A stretch of DNA of 64,000 bases from NCBI GenBank assembly GCA_023078555.1, contig CM041199.1, forward strand, positions 1,054,001-1,118,000, in the 5' to 3' direction. Source of the DNA: Ulva prolifera. Lineage: Eukaryota; Chlorophyta; Ulvophyceae; Ulvales; Ulvaceae. Both the position numbers and the translations under genes were made by a program. How positions within the stretch are numbered: the stretch's first letter is position 1; every line of letters begins with the position of its first letter. Below the pieces are notes generated by a model. It ran no database searches, had not been told where the DNA came from, and saw only the letters and a list, made by a program, of their open reading frames with translations. Below, piece by piece: positions 54,283 to 64,000 of the stretch.

Positions 54283-54452
54283 TGCGTTCCGTGCCTTGCC
54301 TTTCTGTACTGCCATGCCTGGCTATACGTGTTGTTACTGCCGTTGTTCATGCGCACCAGCTGTTGTTACTACACAACATCATATGTGCACGGATGTCCCC
54401 TAGATACTCCCTGCCCGCTGTGTAGGCTTCAACATGCGCTGAATGTGTGCTG

Positions 54453-55389
54453 AGCGCTGGATGGGTTCTTGGAGGATGTACGGAAGTGTTCGGAGGACGT
54501 CGCTGACTCACGCGGTAGGCAGCAAGTAGAACGAGCCGTGCTGCCGCCCGAGCTTCAGTGGGTGGATGATGCGGCGAGGTGGAGCACGCCTTCGACCGCG
54601 CGGTACGTGCGCGGTGGGACTCAGCTTGCGAAGCTCGTCATCATCTTCATCCGTGCTATCGTTGCGATCGTCGTGTCGCACCGGGAGCATCCAGAGATCG
54701 GGGGGTTCTCCGAGACGATGATTCGGGAGTGGGAGACCAAGCGCGGCGGGGCAGCGCGCGTCCCGATGGGCGCGATCCTCTCCAGCCTTCGCCACTGCAG
54801 AAGCACCGTGCTGATACAAGCGCTATACACGCTGGTGTGGGCTGGCCACATCGGGACGTTGGGCAGCTTCTCGGTCCTCCGCTTCGCCTTCACTATCACC
54901 GTGCACCTATACTACGACAAGGAATCGAGCGCTGGCGAGACTGGAGATCACTATTTACGCCCTCACGCCGAGCTCGTGTTGATGATACCTCTGTAGCAGC
55001 GTGAGTCTTGACATGGGTTCATATTGTGCTTGTTGAAGTAGCTACTTGGCTGTCCTATTGAAAAAGAAACCCCTACACAAGATATTATCCAAGTACCAGG
55101 TGGGGTTCGGCGTCGTCGTTGGCTTGCTTCGGTACAAGGCGCCAAACGCGCTGGGGATCAAGACGTTTGCGGCCAACCCGACCGGCGCGGTCCGTGCCAC
55201 CGAGAGCACCGAGGAAGCTGATGTGGCCAGTGCCGGGTGCCAGATCCTGGCGATGGCGTTGCACGCGGGACTGCTGCATCGCGATGACCTCCACGGCTTG
55301 CTAGTGGGCGTCAGCTTCATTGTCCCGGATCTCATCGCCAGGCGATGGGACCCGGGAGCAGCCGACCTAGCGGCTGCTACGAGGGGAAT
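54453..55389 (+). pseudogene. Copy 3 exons C and E: dead splice sites, exon D lost
   Basis: Exon C (54453-54954) is close to copy 1 in DNA and protein (LQWVDDAARWSTPSTARYV, LYTLVWAGHIGTLGSFSVLR). Its acceptor CAG is changed to CTG (T at 54451) and its donor GT to TT (54955). The following intron goes straight to exon E (55100-55389: VGFGVVVGLLRYKAPNALG, LLHRDDLHGLLVG), so exon D, which carries the box I Arg, is deleted. Exons F onward are absent. This copy is a clear pseudogene. Confidence 0.8.
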
Positions 55390-58300
55390 GTGCGTCCTCC
55401 ATACTGGCATCGAACCCAAAACGGTGGATCCAGATTGATATGCATGTGACAATATGGCGGCCGGATTCAGTATCCCGTTGCCACGAAAAGACACACAAAA
55501 GCTGCGTGGGCCGCAGCATGAAACTGTGAGCTGCGTCGGCGCCCAGTGGTACAAGGGATTGTGGCCTCGGACGTTGTGACGTGTGGCATGGGAGCAACCG
55601 GCTGCGACCGTGCATGCAATTCCAACAGGAGACATCTATGGAACAGGGGGCGATGATGACCGACGCAACGGTGTATATACAAGTCGGATTACTGCTATGG
55701 GCCGCAGCTCTGCTGGTGGGAATTACAGTAGGCTAAGTGTTTGTGTTCACAGAAGACATGGCAGTTGATTGAGTCAGAAGAAACGCAATCGGGGTTCAGG
55801 TTTGGTCTGCAACCCAACGCCACTGCTTGAGTGGGGTCCCGTCCGTTCTTGCATTGTTTTTCGTACACATTCAAACGCTTACGTAGAGGAGGGGGCGTTC
55901 GTGCCCCAGCCTATGATAAAAACGGGAGAGCTCGTCGCGGACGCGGTGGCATGCACTGACCTGGGCTAGAAGCTAGGCGTGCGAGAGATTCTTGCACTAT
56001 GCATCGCCCATTACAGAAGTAAAGCTAATACGTTGCACAATGGCTTCTCCGCATGATACGCACATTCACAAGTGCATAGCACGAGGGATCACACGCACAC
56101 CTGCTATGACATTACACAGCAGCCACCTGGTGCCTGTGAGTGGTATCGGCGCATACCCCCCCCCCACCCCCCTCCCGCATACCAGAGCGGGCCTTGCTTG
56201 GTCCGATGAGCCTGCGGGCGCAGCGGTTGTATAGCAGCTTCCATGCACGCGCATCCATGACAGCCTGTGGTTGATTATGTCACAGGAAATCGTTGTTTCA
56301 ACGCATTGCAATGATGTCTCCCCGATCAGCACGTATGAAGCGATGCACCACTTTGACACAACCGCCGCCCATCGAGAGATCGGAGAAATATCACATAAAC
56401 TTAAATATATGAAAGCTTCCACGCACGTTGATGAATTGGGTCACTGTGAACTCGAATCTAGGTAGTCCGTATTGCGAGTCAGTCGCCCCACATTGTTGTA
56501 CGCACACCACCGTTGGTGTCTGCGATAGTAGGCTGCACAATGTCATGACCTCATCCAAGATGCATAGTTGCGGTGGTGCATAGTGCCGAAGCTTGGGTCT
56601 AAATTAGATACTGACTAGGATGTTATCGTGTTCATTATTACATACGGCAGTTACCGCTAGAAGATGCAACTGGTTGTTGCTATGACATTATATGGTTGCT
56701 TTGCCATACAATGGCCCGGTATGTGTTACATGATTATAGAAAATGCGTCTACACGGCAGGCCACCGGGCTTCGCGAACATATCGCGGGAATAGCACGCAT
56801 AACACCCCGTAAGGCTCTCCGCTTAACGCTGCCCAATCTCCATTGGGAAATGTGGCGGCCTGGCGATGCATTCGATGTGCTGAATATTCTGCCACACCGC
56901 ATGTTCATAAGATGGACATGATGATGCAGTCGTCAATAATCAAACAGCCGTCATTGATGAAACGACAACGTAAAGCAGCCTGCGATGGCGTGTGCTGAGA
57001 AGCTCGTCGGGAGCTATGTCATCACGTAGCATACATTACTTTGGCGCCCGCTTAGGAGCGGCTAGTGATTATGATTGTTGTTGAGTCGGATTTTTGGTCA
57101 TAGTAACTGATCCTGCAGGTCTCATGTGACCAGGCTGGGTACTGCACCAGAGCTGCGTGTGATCTTGGCTGCCGTCGTGGGGCTGCGTGCGATCTGGGAT
57201 GATTAGCGACCGCATCGATATGGCAACGGCGTCAACGCCGTGTGTGCGCTACGGAACCAAGGCGAACACTATGCAACCCGGTCTTGTACATACCAGTCGA
57301 CAGCTGCATGATCATACAAGCATGCTTTGGATTCAAACCTCTGCAGTGTGCTGTCGACCCGGTCATTAAGCTTGCAGCGCGTCGCCACAGTCACGCCTGC
57401 TATACTTGCCACATCAATAGTTCGTTGGCCACTCCCGACAATTATGAATGATCCTCGTGTATGTCATGGCCATCGCGCCTTCAGTGTTTGGTAGCCGTCA
57501 TAGCAACGATTTCAGACTATCAAAGCGTTGGCTGAGCGCCGCTACAATTCTCAATGTAGATTTTGATTTCATTGAGTCTGATCGGAGCGGGTGGTTGCGC
57601 TGAAACCAGTCCATAGCATATGTCAGCATGGCAGGTCGGTGCTGTAGCAGCTCGCAGCACCGACAACACGCGGACGTTGGCATCTGATGGTACGATGTTT
57701 GATAACACACATTGGTGGCAGTTAGTGGGCGCTAGCATTGTGTATCATGTGCTTCCCGTACGCGGTGATGGCACGGGCTGCATCCGGCACGCTGGCGTGA
57801 CCCACATACCCACAGTTCGAGTCAAAGCAGCGTCAAACATGGCAGAAACACATAAATATGCATTTCTCCGGACGCTGTTACAACAGTCAACACGTAGCAC
57901 AATGGCATTGCGCGTTACTGATGTCTGCTTGGCGTCGGCAAACGATGCATATTCACAGCCAGGAAGTGAAAGTTCGATACGACAGCAATACCCCGTTACC
58001 GCCAGATACGTCGGTGGCATTGGCTTCCCAACATGGCTACCAGCGCCTCTCGTCCTGAGACCTTTACCAACGTGTAGGCTGTCGCAACATGATTGCAAAT
58101 TTCTTTTTTGAGCTTCAATGCGGCTCACTGTCGCAAAGTTTGCGCTTTACCGTGCCTGTCTGGCATCGACGATATTCGTGCAGTATGGAACGCCGAACTA
58201 AGAGTAGCTTGCTCAAGGAGGCATATTCTCCCGGCTCTTTCACAAATGCAAGTTATTATCATGTCGAGTAAACTGCAGCTTGTTCTGTGCCGAGGCGCTG

Positions 58301-58850
58301 TTTTTGATGTGGTATAGGGCCGCATTCTGCGCAGCACTGTACAGGTGCGTATTCCGCCCCGTTCTCTGTGCAATCCATGATTAGCGTGGAAATCGCTGAT
58401 CTGACGCGCGAAATTCCGAGAATATATCATAACGTTATGTATTCCGCTCCAAGTTGCGCTGTGCCTGAGGTCCTTGATCGTATCTGTTGCCGGAGGTGCC
58501 TACAGCGGCATGGGCTGCAGTATTTGCTACAATTCGAAGCCGCAGCTTTGCACGTGTGCTGATTTCCAATGTCAGGATTGTGTATCGTCAATATGTGTTC
58601 GTTGCTCCGAGCCGGGTGCTGCCTGCCACTTTGCTGACCGGTGAATGGTCACCCTCGTAGCCACAGCATGTGGCTGCAGTCTCGTGGCATCCAGCGTTCC
58701 ATCTGAATCTAGTCGTGCCGACGCAACAAAACACACTGATAGAATCATATGGGAGATCGTTAATCTTGCGCCGGATATGCTTTATTGCTTTATTGCTCGT
58801 GATGGCTGCATTCTGTCGTGCTCTGAAAAGAACAGTTCGCGATTATAATC
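55390..58850. other. Lower-GC region with no assigned gene
   Basis: About 3.4 kb of more balanced base composition. Only short frames without recognisable motifs, none supported by splice phase or duplicates. A piece near 55970-56003 (GCGTGCGAGAGATTCTTGCA) echoes the end-of-unit sequence at 1755-1777 and 28773-28795. A C-run lies at 56157-56175. Confidence 0.5.
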
Positions 58851-58853
58851 TGT

Positions 58854-60946
58854 ATGAAATCGTGTCCGCACTTCGCCGGTGCTTGCCAAAGCAAGGAGCT
58901 ATTGGATGCGGCTATTGGATGCAACTTGACGAAGATCGTGCAAGCAGCAGCAAGCTTTAATTCTGGCAAGTCGCAGCTGTTGTCCTACGCATCGCCCGCG
59001 CCTTGCTCAAGGATGGCAACCAGGGCGGATGGACTCAAATTTGCAGCCATACAGGCAACTCGGAGAACTTGGATCACGGAGCTCGGAGCGTGCATCATGG
59101 AAACTCTGGCATGCAGTAAGTACGCATATGAAACGTTCGTTGGGATAAATTGGCCAGAGGCAGGGCGACCAAATTGGAACGATCAGCAGATTCGCAAATT
59201 GCGCACTCTGTGGGGCAAAAGTCTCGAGTCCGAGCTTGGTGGTCTGTCAACTCAGGAAAACTTCTCAAAGCACTCAATAAACGGCAGAACATTATGAAGA
59301 CGACAACACTGGAATCCACGGAGCTGCAATTCAGATCCAGTCTTCGAGCATCACTGAAGGTTGCTCTCCGTGGCCTGAGCGATAGTCGACATGTAGAATT
59401 GATCGCCAACAAAACGTGTCAGGTGCTTCAAATTGAGCATGAAATTGCACTATGTGGGTCAGGCTTACACAATGACAAAATGCATCAAGGTGAGTCAACG
59501 GCCATGAACTCTGTCAGCGTGTGGATTTTTGTTCATTGACATCCAAGACATTGCAGCAGCTGCTTTCAACACGTGGTTCACGAACCAGAAGTACTGGACT
59601 GGACCCAAGGACTTAAAAGACAGCTGCGAAATGGCTGCGCAGAAACAATGCATCCGCGTCCTGATACACTTCGAACCGTGTTTGCCTGAAGACCTGAAGA
59701 GGCAGATACGTAAGCTGCGAGGAACAACGAACGGTACACCAGAGTTGCAGATACCACCAACACAGCTTCAGATACCGCCAACCCATCCCGATGTACGCTC
59801 AGAGCTTTCCAATCCAACCAATCCATGCTCTGTATCTCCAGCCAGAAGTCCCTTGGGAGACTGTCTGCCCATCAGAGCATGCACAAGGTCAGTCCAATGC
59901 AGCCCCCGGCACTAGTCTTCCAAAGGTGTGTAGAAGTCCAAATTGGTTTCAGGTTACCATGCGTGTGCCGAAGCGAGAACAGATATCGATGTGGTCTTTA
60001 GCCCACTGAAATGTATGTATAAGCGAAGCCCAACCAGCCTCAGAGATCGTATCATCAGCAGCTGGCTGCAGCACAAGCTTCACAGCCCGTTGCTGGACAC
60101 GCAGTGCCTGTAGCCATGTTGCAGCCCAATTCCCCCCGTTCAGGCCTAGGTGTGTCCCCCACTGCTGCAGCCCCTGCCTGTGACTTGCCGGGGGTCAGCC
60201 TGCTCCAAAACAGCACTGCTGCAGAGGTCAGTGGTGCAGGTCGCTTCTCTTCAGCCCGCTGTGGTGCAAACGGAGCCCGACCAGCCAGAGAAAATGTACC
60301 AGCAGCAGCTGGCTGCAGCACAAGCATCACAGCCCGTTCGGCTCAAGGTATGCTCCCCATTGCTGCTGCCCCTGCATGTGGACGCGCCCGTGGTCAGCCA
60401 AGTCACACACTAGACTGCTGCAGAGGAAATGGTCACCGGCCTCTGCGTCTCAGCGAGGCGGTGCAGCTGCAATGCAGGTGCGTAACTCTGACGTGACTGC
60501 CACTGTGCACGATTGCCTGTGCTTGACAGTTGCTACACTCACCAGTTTGCAATACAGGTCGCACAGAATATCAAGTGGAGACAGGCCACACAAGCTCAAG
60601 GTAAGAAGTGTTCAGCAACGGTAAACAAGGACACCACAGATGCAGCTCCAGCTAATCCGCAGCCCCGTGTCTCTGCACGGGTATAGGTGGGTGTCGATTG
60701 CATCTGTCTCTAGTTTCACAGTACATTGAAAAACTGTTTATGTTACCATGGCACACAGCATGCTGAACCTTTCACGACTTGCAGGCAAAAGCACAGGCGC
60801 AAATGGAAAGGGAGCAGGACAACGTGACTCCGAGCATGCTTCTGCGTTCAGTCAAGCGTCTTCCAGAGCGACAAAGAGCTACCTTTCTGAGCTCCCTGCC
60901 AGAATCACAACGCAGCCGCATGCTGGAGATGCTGGCAACGCCATGA
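58854..60946 (+). CDS. Spliced gene with Gln/Ala-rich duplicated exon, unknown function
   Basis: Exon ending 59115 at GTAAGT (RADGLKFAAIQATRRTWITE, ACIMETLAC), intron 59116-59255, exon 59256-59489 (KLLKALNKRQNIMKTTT, FRSSLRASLKVALRGLSDSR) at a GTGAGT donor, intron to 59556, exon 59557-59887 (AAAFNTWFTNQKYWTGPKDL, CLPEDLKRQIRKLRG, two IPPTQLQ-like repeats) at GTCAGT. Two similar exons near 60020-60107 and 60259-60349 both encode QQLAAAQASQPV after a Pro/Gln stretch. The last exon 60785-60946 reads AKAQAQMEREQDNVTPSM, LLRSVKRLPERQRATFLSSL and ends MLEMLATP. Introns between 59888 and 60784 are not all settled, and the start is uncertain. It resembles a transcription-regulator-like host gene, but no domain is named. 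Confidence 0.45.
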
Positions 60947-62348
60947 ACCGATGCAGCGGCGTTGACTAGCCATCTAGTGGCGCTGCTGGTAGGTGACAGC
61001 GCGTTTCGAGAGAGATTCGTCTTCGTGTCTAGATCCTTTTCTTGTCTATAATACTACATGCATGGCTGTGATACCCGTCTGATACTGCAGAATGCTCCGA
61101 TACGGCAACGGTTCGGGCTGCTAGCGACCGACTGGCTGAGCTAGCGAGCGTGCAGTTTGCAGGACAGTGAACAGCGAGATGATAGATTGTATATGCACGC
61201 TGGTAGGATCAATTAGATGCACGATCTGCGGTGGGTAAGTGTGCGCGGGTGCCGTGGCTGCAATGTGTCTGGATGCTCGACTTGTGTCGAGAATACCGTG
61301 CGGGGATGCGATACCGGCGACTTCATACCGACAATACGATGGTACTGGCCTAGAGCCTCCCTGGCTGGAACTTGTATGTAACATGTGTATCGATGGTGTT
61401 GCCACCATATCAAACTTTCAACATCTGGCTGTGATTGCAGCCATGCGCAGAGCAACTTTTCATGGCCAGGGATCACTAGGTTGTCAGATGTGGCCCACCT
61501 GGCAGTGGTCTGGTAACTTGTTGTTCAGGAGAAAACGACACAGAAGGTCAGCACTGATATTGACTGACATACTGCACCCCTATTGTTGTAGCCGTGTCTA
61601 TGGTGCACCAAATTTGCAAAACCTCTCTTCAGACACAGTTACTCATGTTATCTGGCGTAAGCTGACCAGGTGCAACATTTTTCCCCATCATCAGCTGCGG
61701 AATATGTGACAAGGGCCAAGCCAGAGAGGCCAGTAGCACCGCCACATCAACAAACCGGCATGCCAACGCTACCATGGCACTGCAGTGCATGCACCAGAGC
61801 AGATGCCAACCCACATTGTACCCCACCAAGCGCCCAAGCACCGCGCGCCAGACGCCCACTGACCACGCACCCACGTAGCAACACACCCACAGTCTCGTAC
61901 CCACAAGCCCAACACACGCGCAGCCCTAGGCCCACCCCAGACAACCAATTCGGCTAGAAAATTTGCTGCACCCACCACATACACATGCCAAGGGTTGCAA
62001 TCCGCACTTGACCCGCAATCGGCCAAGCGAGCGCTCCACACCCCCGCCCTCCCGTAGCTCCACTGCGTGCAAGCCAGATATCGACCATCGCAGATCCAGA
62101 CAGTACTGCACACACACCACCACACACATGTCGAGGGCTGCATTCCGCACTTGGGCAACGTCAAAGAAATTCAGATTCTTCTGTTGCACATTCACCGCGT
62201 CATACACCGCTGACCCCTGAAGTGTCGATGCCAAACCATCATACCTGCGGCTCTGGCAATGATACCGGCTACAGTATTCTTGCCCCCAGCCCAGTCCCGC
62301 ACGTGCGACGTCAAAACCCGGAAATAAGCACGCTCTTGCATGATGTTG
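60947..62348. other. Region with no assigned gene
   Basis: No convincing coding frame. Two related pieces at about 61972-62002 and 62121-62150 share ACACATG..AGGG.TGCA.TCCGCACTTG, a local direct repeat. Confidence 0.45.
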
Positions 62349-62837
62349 TCATGCAGATTTGTTTATAAATGCCACAGTAGCAATGGTCGGCACTCGCGTC
62401 AACGCCACGTAAAGTGCAGCGGCATGCGCATCGGGCCCCAACTCAACATCCCCAACCCATATGTAGTGCACCACCACCCGTTGCTTGCTAATGGTGGCAC
62501 ATAGCATTGCATTTGCCGTACGCACAGCACACGGGGCACATGACATCTGCACCCGGCATGCCACCAATGCATCCCCCATGTCTAGCACAGACTCGATGGC
62601 CGGATACACTTGCTTCACCCCTGTTTTGCCTGAGGCCATCCGTAATCGACACACATGGCTGGGAAACTCGCCCTCGACACTATGCATCGCCAGGAAGTTA
62701 TCTAGGACTTGGGTCACAACGTGCTCTACGGTAGCAGGGTTGGGCAAGACGGCACCAACCCCAAAGGAGAAATGAACACGATCCCAAGCAAGCAGTTGAG
62801 TGCCTGCATATGCCATGAACAGCTTGAATGCCTTCAA
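62349..62837 (-). pseudogene. Helicase C-terminal fragment (PIF1/SF1-like)
   Basis: 162 residues on the minus strand. The end reads HAAALYVALTRVPTIATVAF, matching SF1B helicase motif VI (YVALSRV). Upstream lies CATISKQRVVVHYIWVGDVE at the position of the PIF1/RecD motif with T-I-x-K-x-Q, and before it GVGAVLPNPATVEHVVTQV. The N-terminal two-thirds, including Walker A and B, are missing here. It may come from a helicase like the one begun at 16551 but lies in the opposite orientation. Catalysis would need the missing half, so it is called a fragment. Confidence 0.6.
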
Positions 62838-62989
62838 GGTTTGCGACCTGACATCACCAACCGGGACATGCTAGAAGCCAGTCACGACGCATCGCGTCCC
62901 CGTTGGGTACTTCTGATTGAGGCCGGTCGTGAGCAGCAGTTGTTCCCCGCTCAGCGACAAGATCTTCCACAAGCCGAACGGCATGTCTT

Positions 62990-64000
62990 CAAGGTTAATC
63001 GTGCGCGGCCCTGTGTGGCGCCGACGTGCGCGTCGCTTGCGGACCGCATTCGGGAGGTGTGTTCTTGGCTGCTGACCCCGGATCGGAAGCGCGTGGTGTC
63101 CGTGGGCACGGGCACGCCCACACCCACGCGCGTATGGGTATCGGGGCGAGGCAAGGCAGCTGATGTCGTGGTGCGGCAGTCAGAGTACGCCCTTGCGTGG
63201 TGCGAGGGTCTCGCGCCGGGGCTCGAAGTCGGCGCGGTGTCAGCCGCGCTCGACTTGCAGTTCCCATAGTGCATTGTGGCACCCCGCGCCAGCTGGCCCA
63301 CCATGTTCTCGTTTATCAAGTCTCTTAAGCGCAAGTCGAAGAAAGCATTGCAGGATGTAAAGGACTCACAGGAGTCGATCACTGCACAACAGCTGGTAGA
63401 GACGTTTCACTCAGAGAGCGCCTTGTGTGACCCGGCACAACGGAGAGTGCTTGTAGAAGCAGCGGCATGCACGCAGCAGCAGATAGATATGCGTCGGGGC
63501 ATGTATGAAGCTCAGCAAGCAGCGATTGAACGATGTCGCGCACTTGGGGAGCTACAGAGATCAGTTGCGCATTTGCGAGGAGAGCACTCGGCGGACAACA
63601 ATTGTCTCTGACAACTGTCTCCAAGGCTAGAGTTGCAGCCAGCGCGCATCACTGCGGGCATGCACCTCGCCTTGTGCGTAGTGCACTGTGTCCAGGTCTT
63701 GCTCCGGCCGGCGCCGGGTGCGCCAGCCATGCGTAGAGGTGTTCAGCAAGATGCCGCAAGGGTGGAGTGCGTCTGGTTGTTTGCGGCGCACCTTGGTGCG
63801 ATTGGCGTGGCCGCAGCGGCGAAGCGCCCCGCGCGGGCGGTGTTTTGCAAGGCAGAAAAGGGAGCAGACGCGGCGGATGCATATGTGGCTGCCGTCGGCG
63901 AGAGCGCAGCAATGGAAAGCGGGACCGCAGAGGTGACGTGCATGCATAGTGATGTCACGGCGAATGCTACCGCCATGAGCGCGGCGCAAGATCCCGCAGC
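62990..64000 (+). pseudogene. Copy 4 exon A, interrupted by a small-ORF insertion, runs off the window
   Basis: Reads SLADRIREVCSWLLTPDRKR, TPTPTRVWVSGRGKAADVVV and QSEYALAWCEGLAPG like copy 1, then breaks at about 63260. After about 375 foreign bases the family resumes at about 63639 with ARITAGMHLALCVVHCVQVL and continues to the window edge. GCTCGACTTGCAG (63248-63260) and GCTAGAGTTGCAG (63626-63638) flank the insert and may be an imperfect target duplication. The copy cannot make the family protein unless the insert is removed. Confidence 0.65.
63303..63611 (+). CDS. Small helical protein in the copy 4 insertion
   Basis: 102 residues starting MFSFIKSLKRKSKKALQDVK at an ATG, then SITAQQLVETFHSESALCDP, RRVLVEAAACTQQQIDMRRG, YEAQQAAIERCRALGELQR. 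A basic N-terminus is followed by charged amphipathic helices, probably coiled coil. It is unrelated to the family exon around it and fully open. It may be a gene or gene fragment carried in by the insertion. No family recognised. Confidence 0.4.
   Translation: MFSFIKSLKRKSKKALQDVKDSQESITAQQLVETFHSESALCDPAQRRVLVEAAACTQQQIDMRRGMYEAQQAAIERCRALGELQRSVAHLRGEHSADNNCL

Noticed and set aside
56664..56921. 85-residue frame
   Set aside because: Short, no motif or homologue in the window; likely chance.
57620..58111. 163-residue plus-strand frame
   Set aside because: No motif, no splice or duplicate support, and a similarly long opposite frame.

Overview
This is eukaryotic nuclear DNA. It has short GT-AG introns (donors mostly GTGCG/GTACG, acceptors mostly TGTGCAG), a GC-rich coding style, very long TG microsatellites, nested LTR retrotransposons with 5-bp target-site duplications, and no operons. 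The splice-site style and long (TG)n tracts are compatible with a green alga or another GC-rich protist, but the sequence does not settle the taxon.

The backbone is an array of related copies of one very large multi-exon gene. Copy 1 (about 3.7-16.8 kb, + strand) is the best preserved. From shared splice signals and phase arithmetic I join at least 15 exons into one continuous frame of about 3,100 codons with no internal stop. In order it encodes: a long disordered acidic/basic N-terminus with a SUMO-interaction-like motif; a helical exon; three exons that read like a tyrosine recombinase (Arg box, beta-hairpin Lys, H..R, W, Y); further unknown folded exons; a repeated Cys/His zinc-binding module; unknown domains; an RGG/glycine-rich linker; and a P-loop NTPase start with a PIF1/SF1-helicase look. 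Copies 2 (37.1-47.4 kb), 3 (49.9-55.4 kb) and 4 (62.9 kb to the window end) carry nonsense codons, frameshifts, dead splice sites, exon loss and insertions. A primase-polymerase (PrimPol/archaeo-eukaryotic primase) gene fragment sits inside copy 3 (52.6-54.3 kb), and a helicase C-terminal fragment lies on the minus strand at 62.3-62.8 kb. Together this suggests a large, self-replicating type of mobile element (recombinase + zinc modules + helicase, with a primase nearby). That reading is inference.

Retroelements interrupt the array. A miniature LTR element (TRIM, 17161-28042 including its insertion) lies in the helicase end of copy 1. Nested inside the TRIM is a complete 10.0-kb Ty3/gypsy chromovirus on the minus strand (17605-27634) with equal-length 862-bp LTRs, and gag and pol in one frame separated by a single TGA. 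A 6.6-kb Ty1/copia element (29808-36406, minus) sits in a 12-bp minisatellite just upstream of copy 2, and a related solo LTR (51628-51976) breaks copy 3. A MITE-like element lies in a copy 1 intron.

The 12-bp minisatellite (unit like TACAGCGTGTGC) lies upstream of copies 1, 2 and 3, but in opposite orientation before copy 1 compared with copies 2 and 3. The 55.4-62.3 kb part is lower in GC and mostly unassigned, apart from one Gln-rich spliced gene at about 58.9-60.9 kb.
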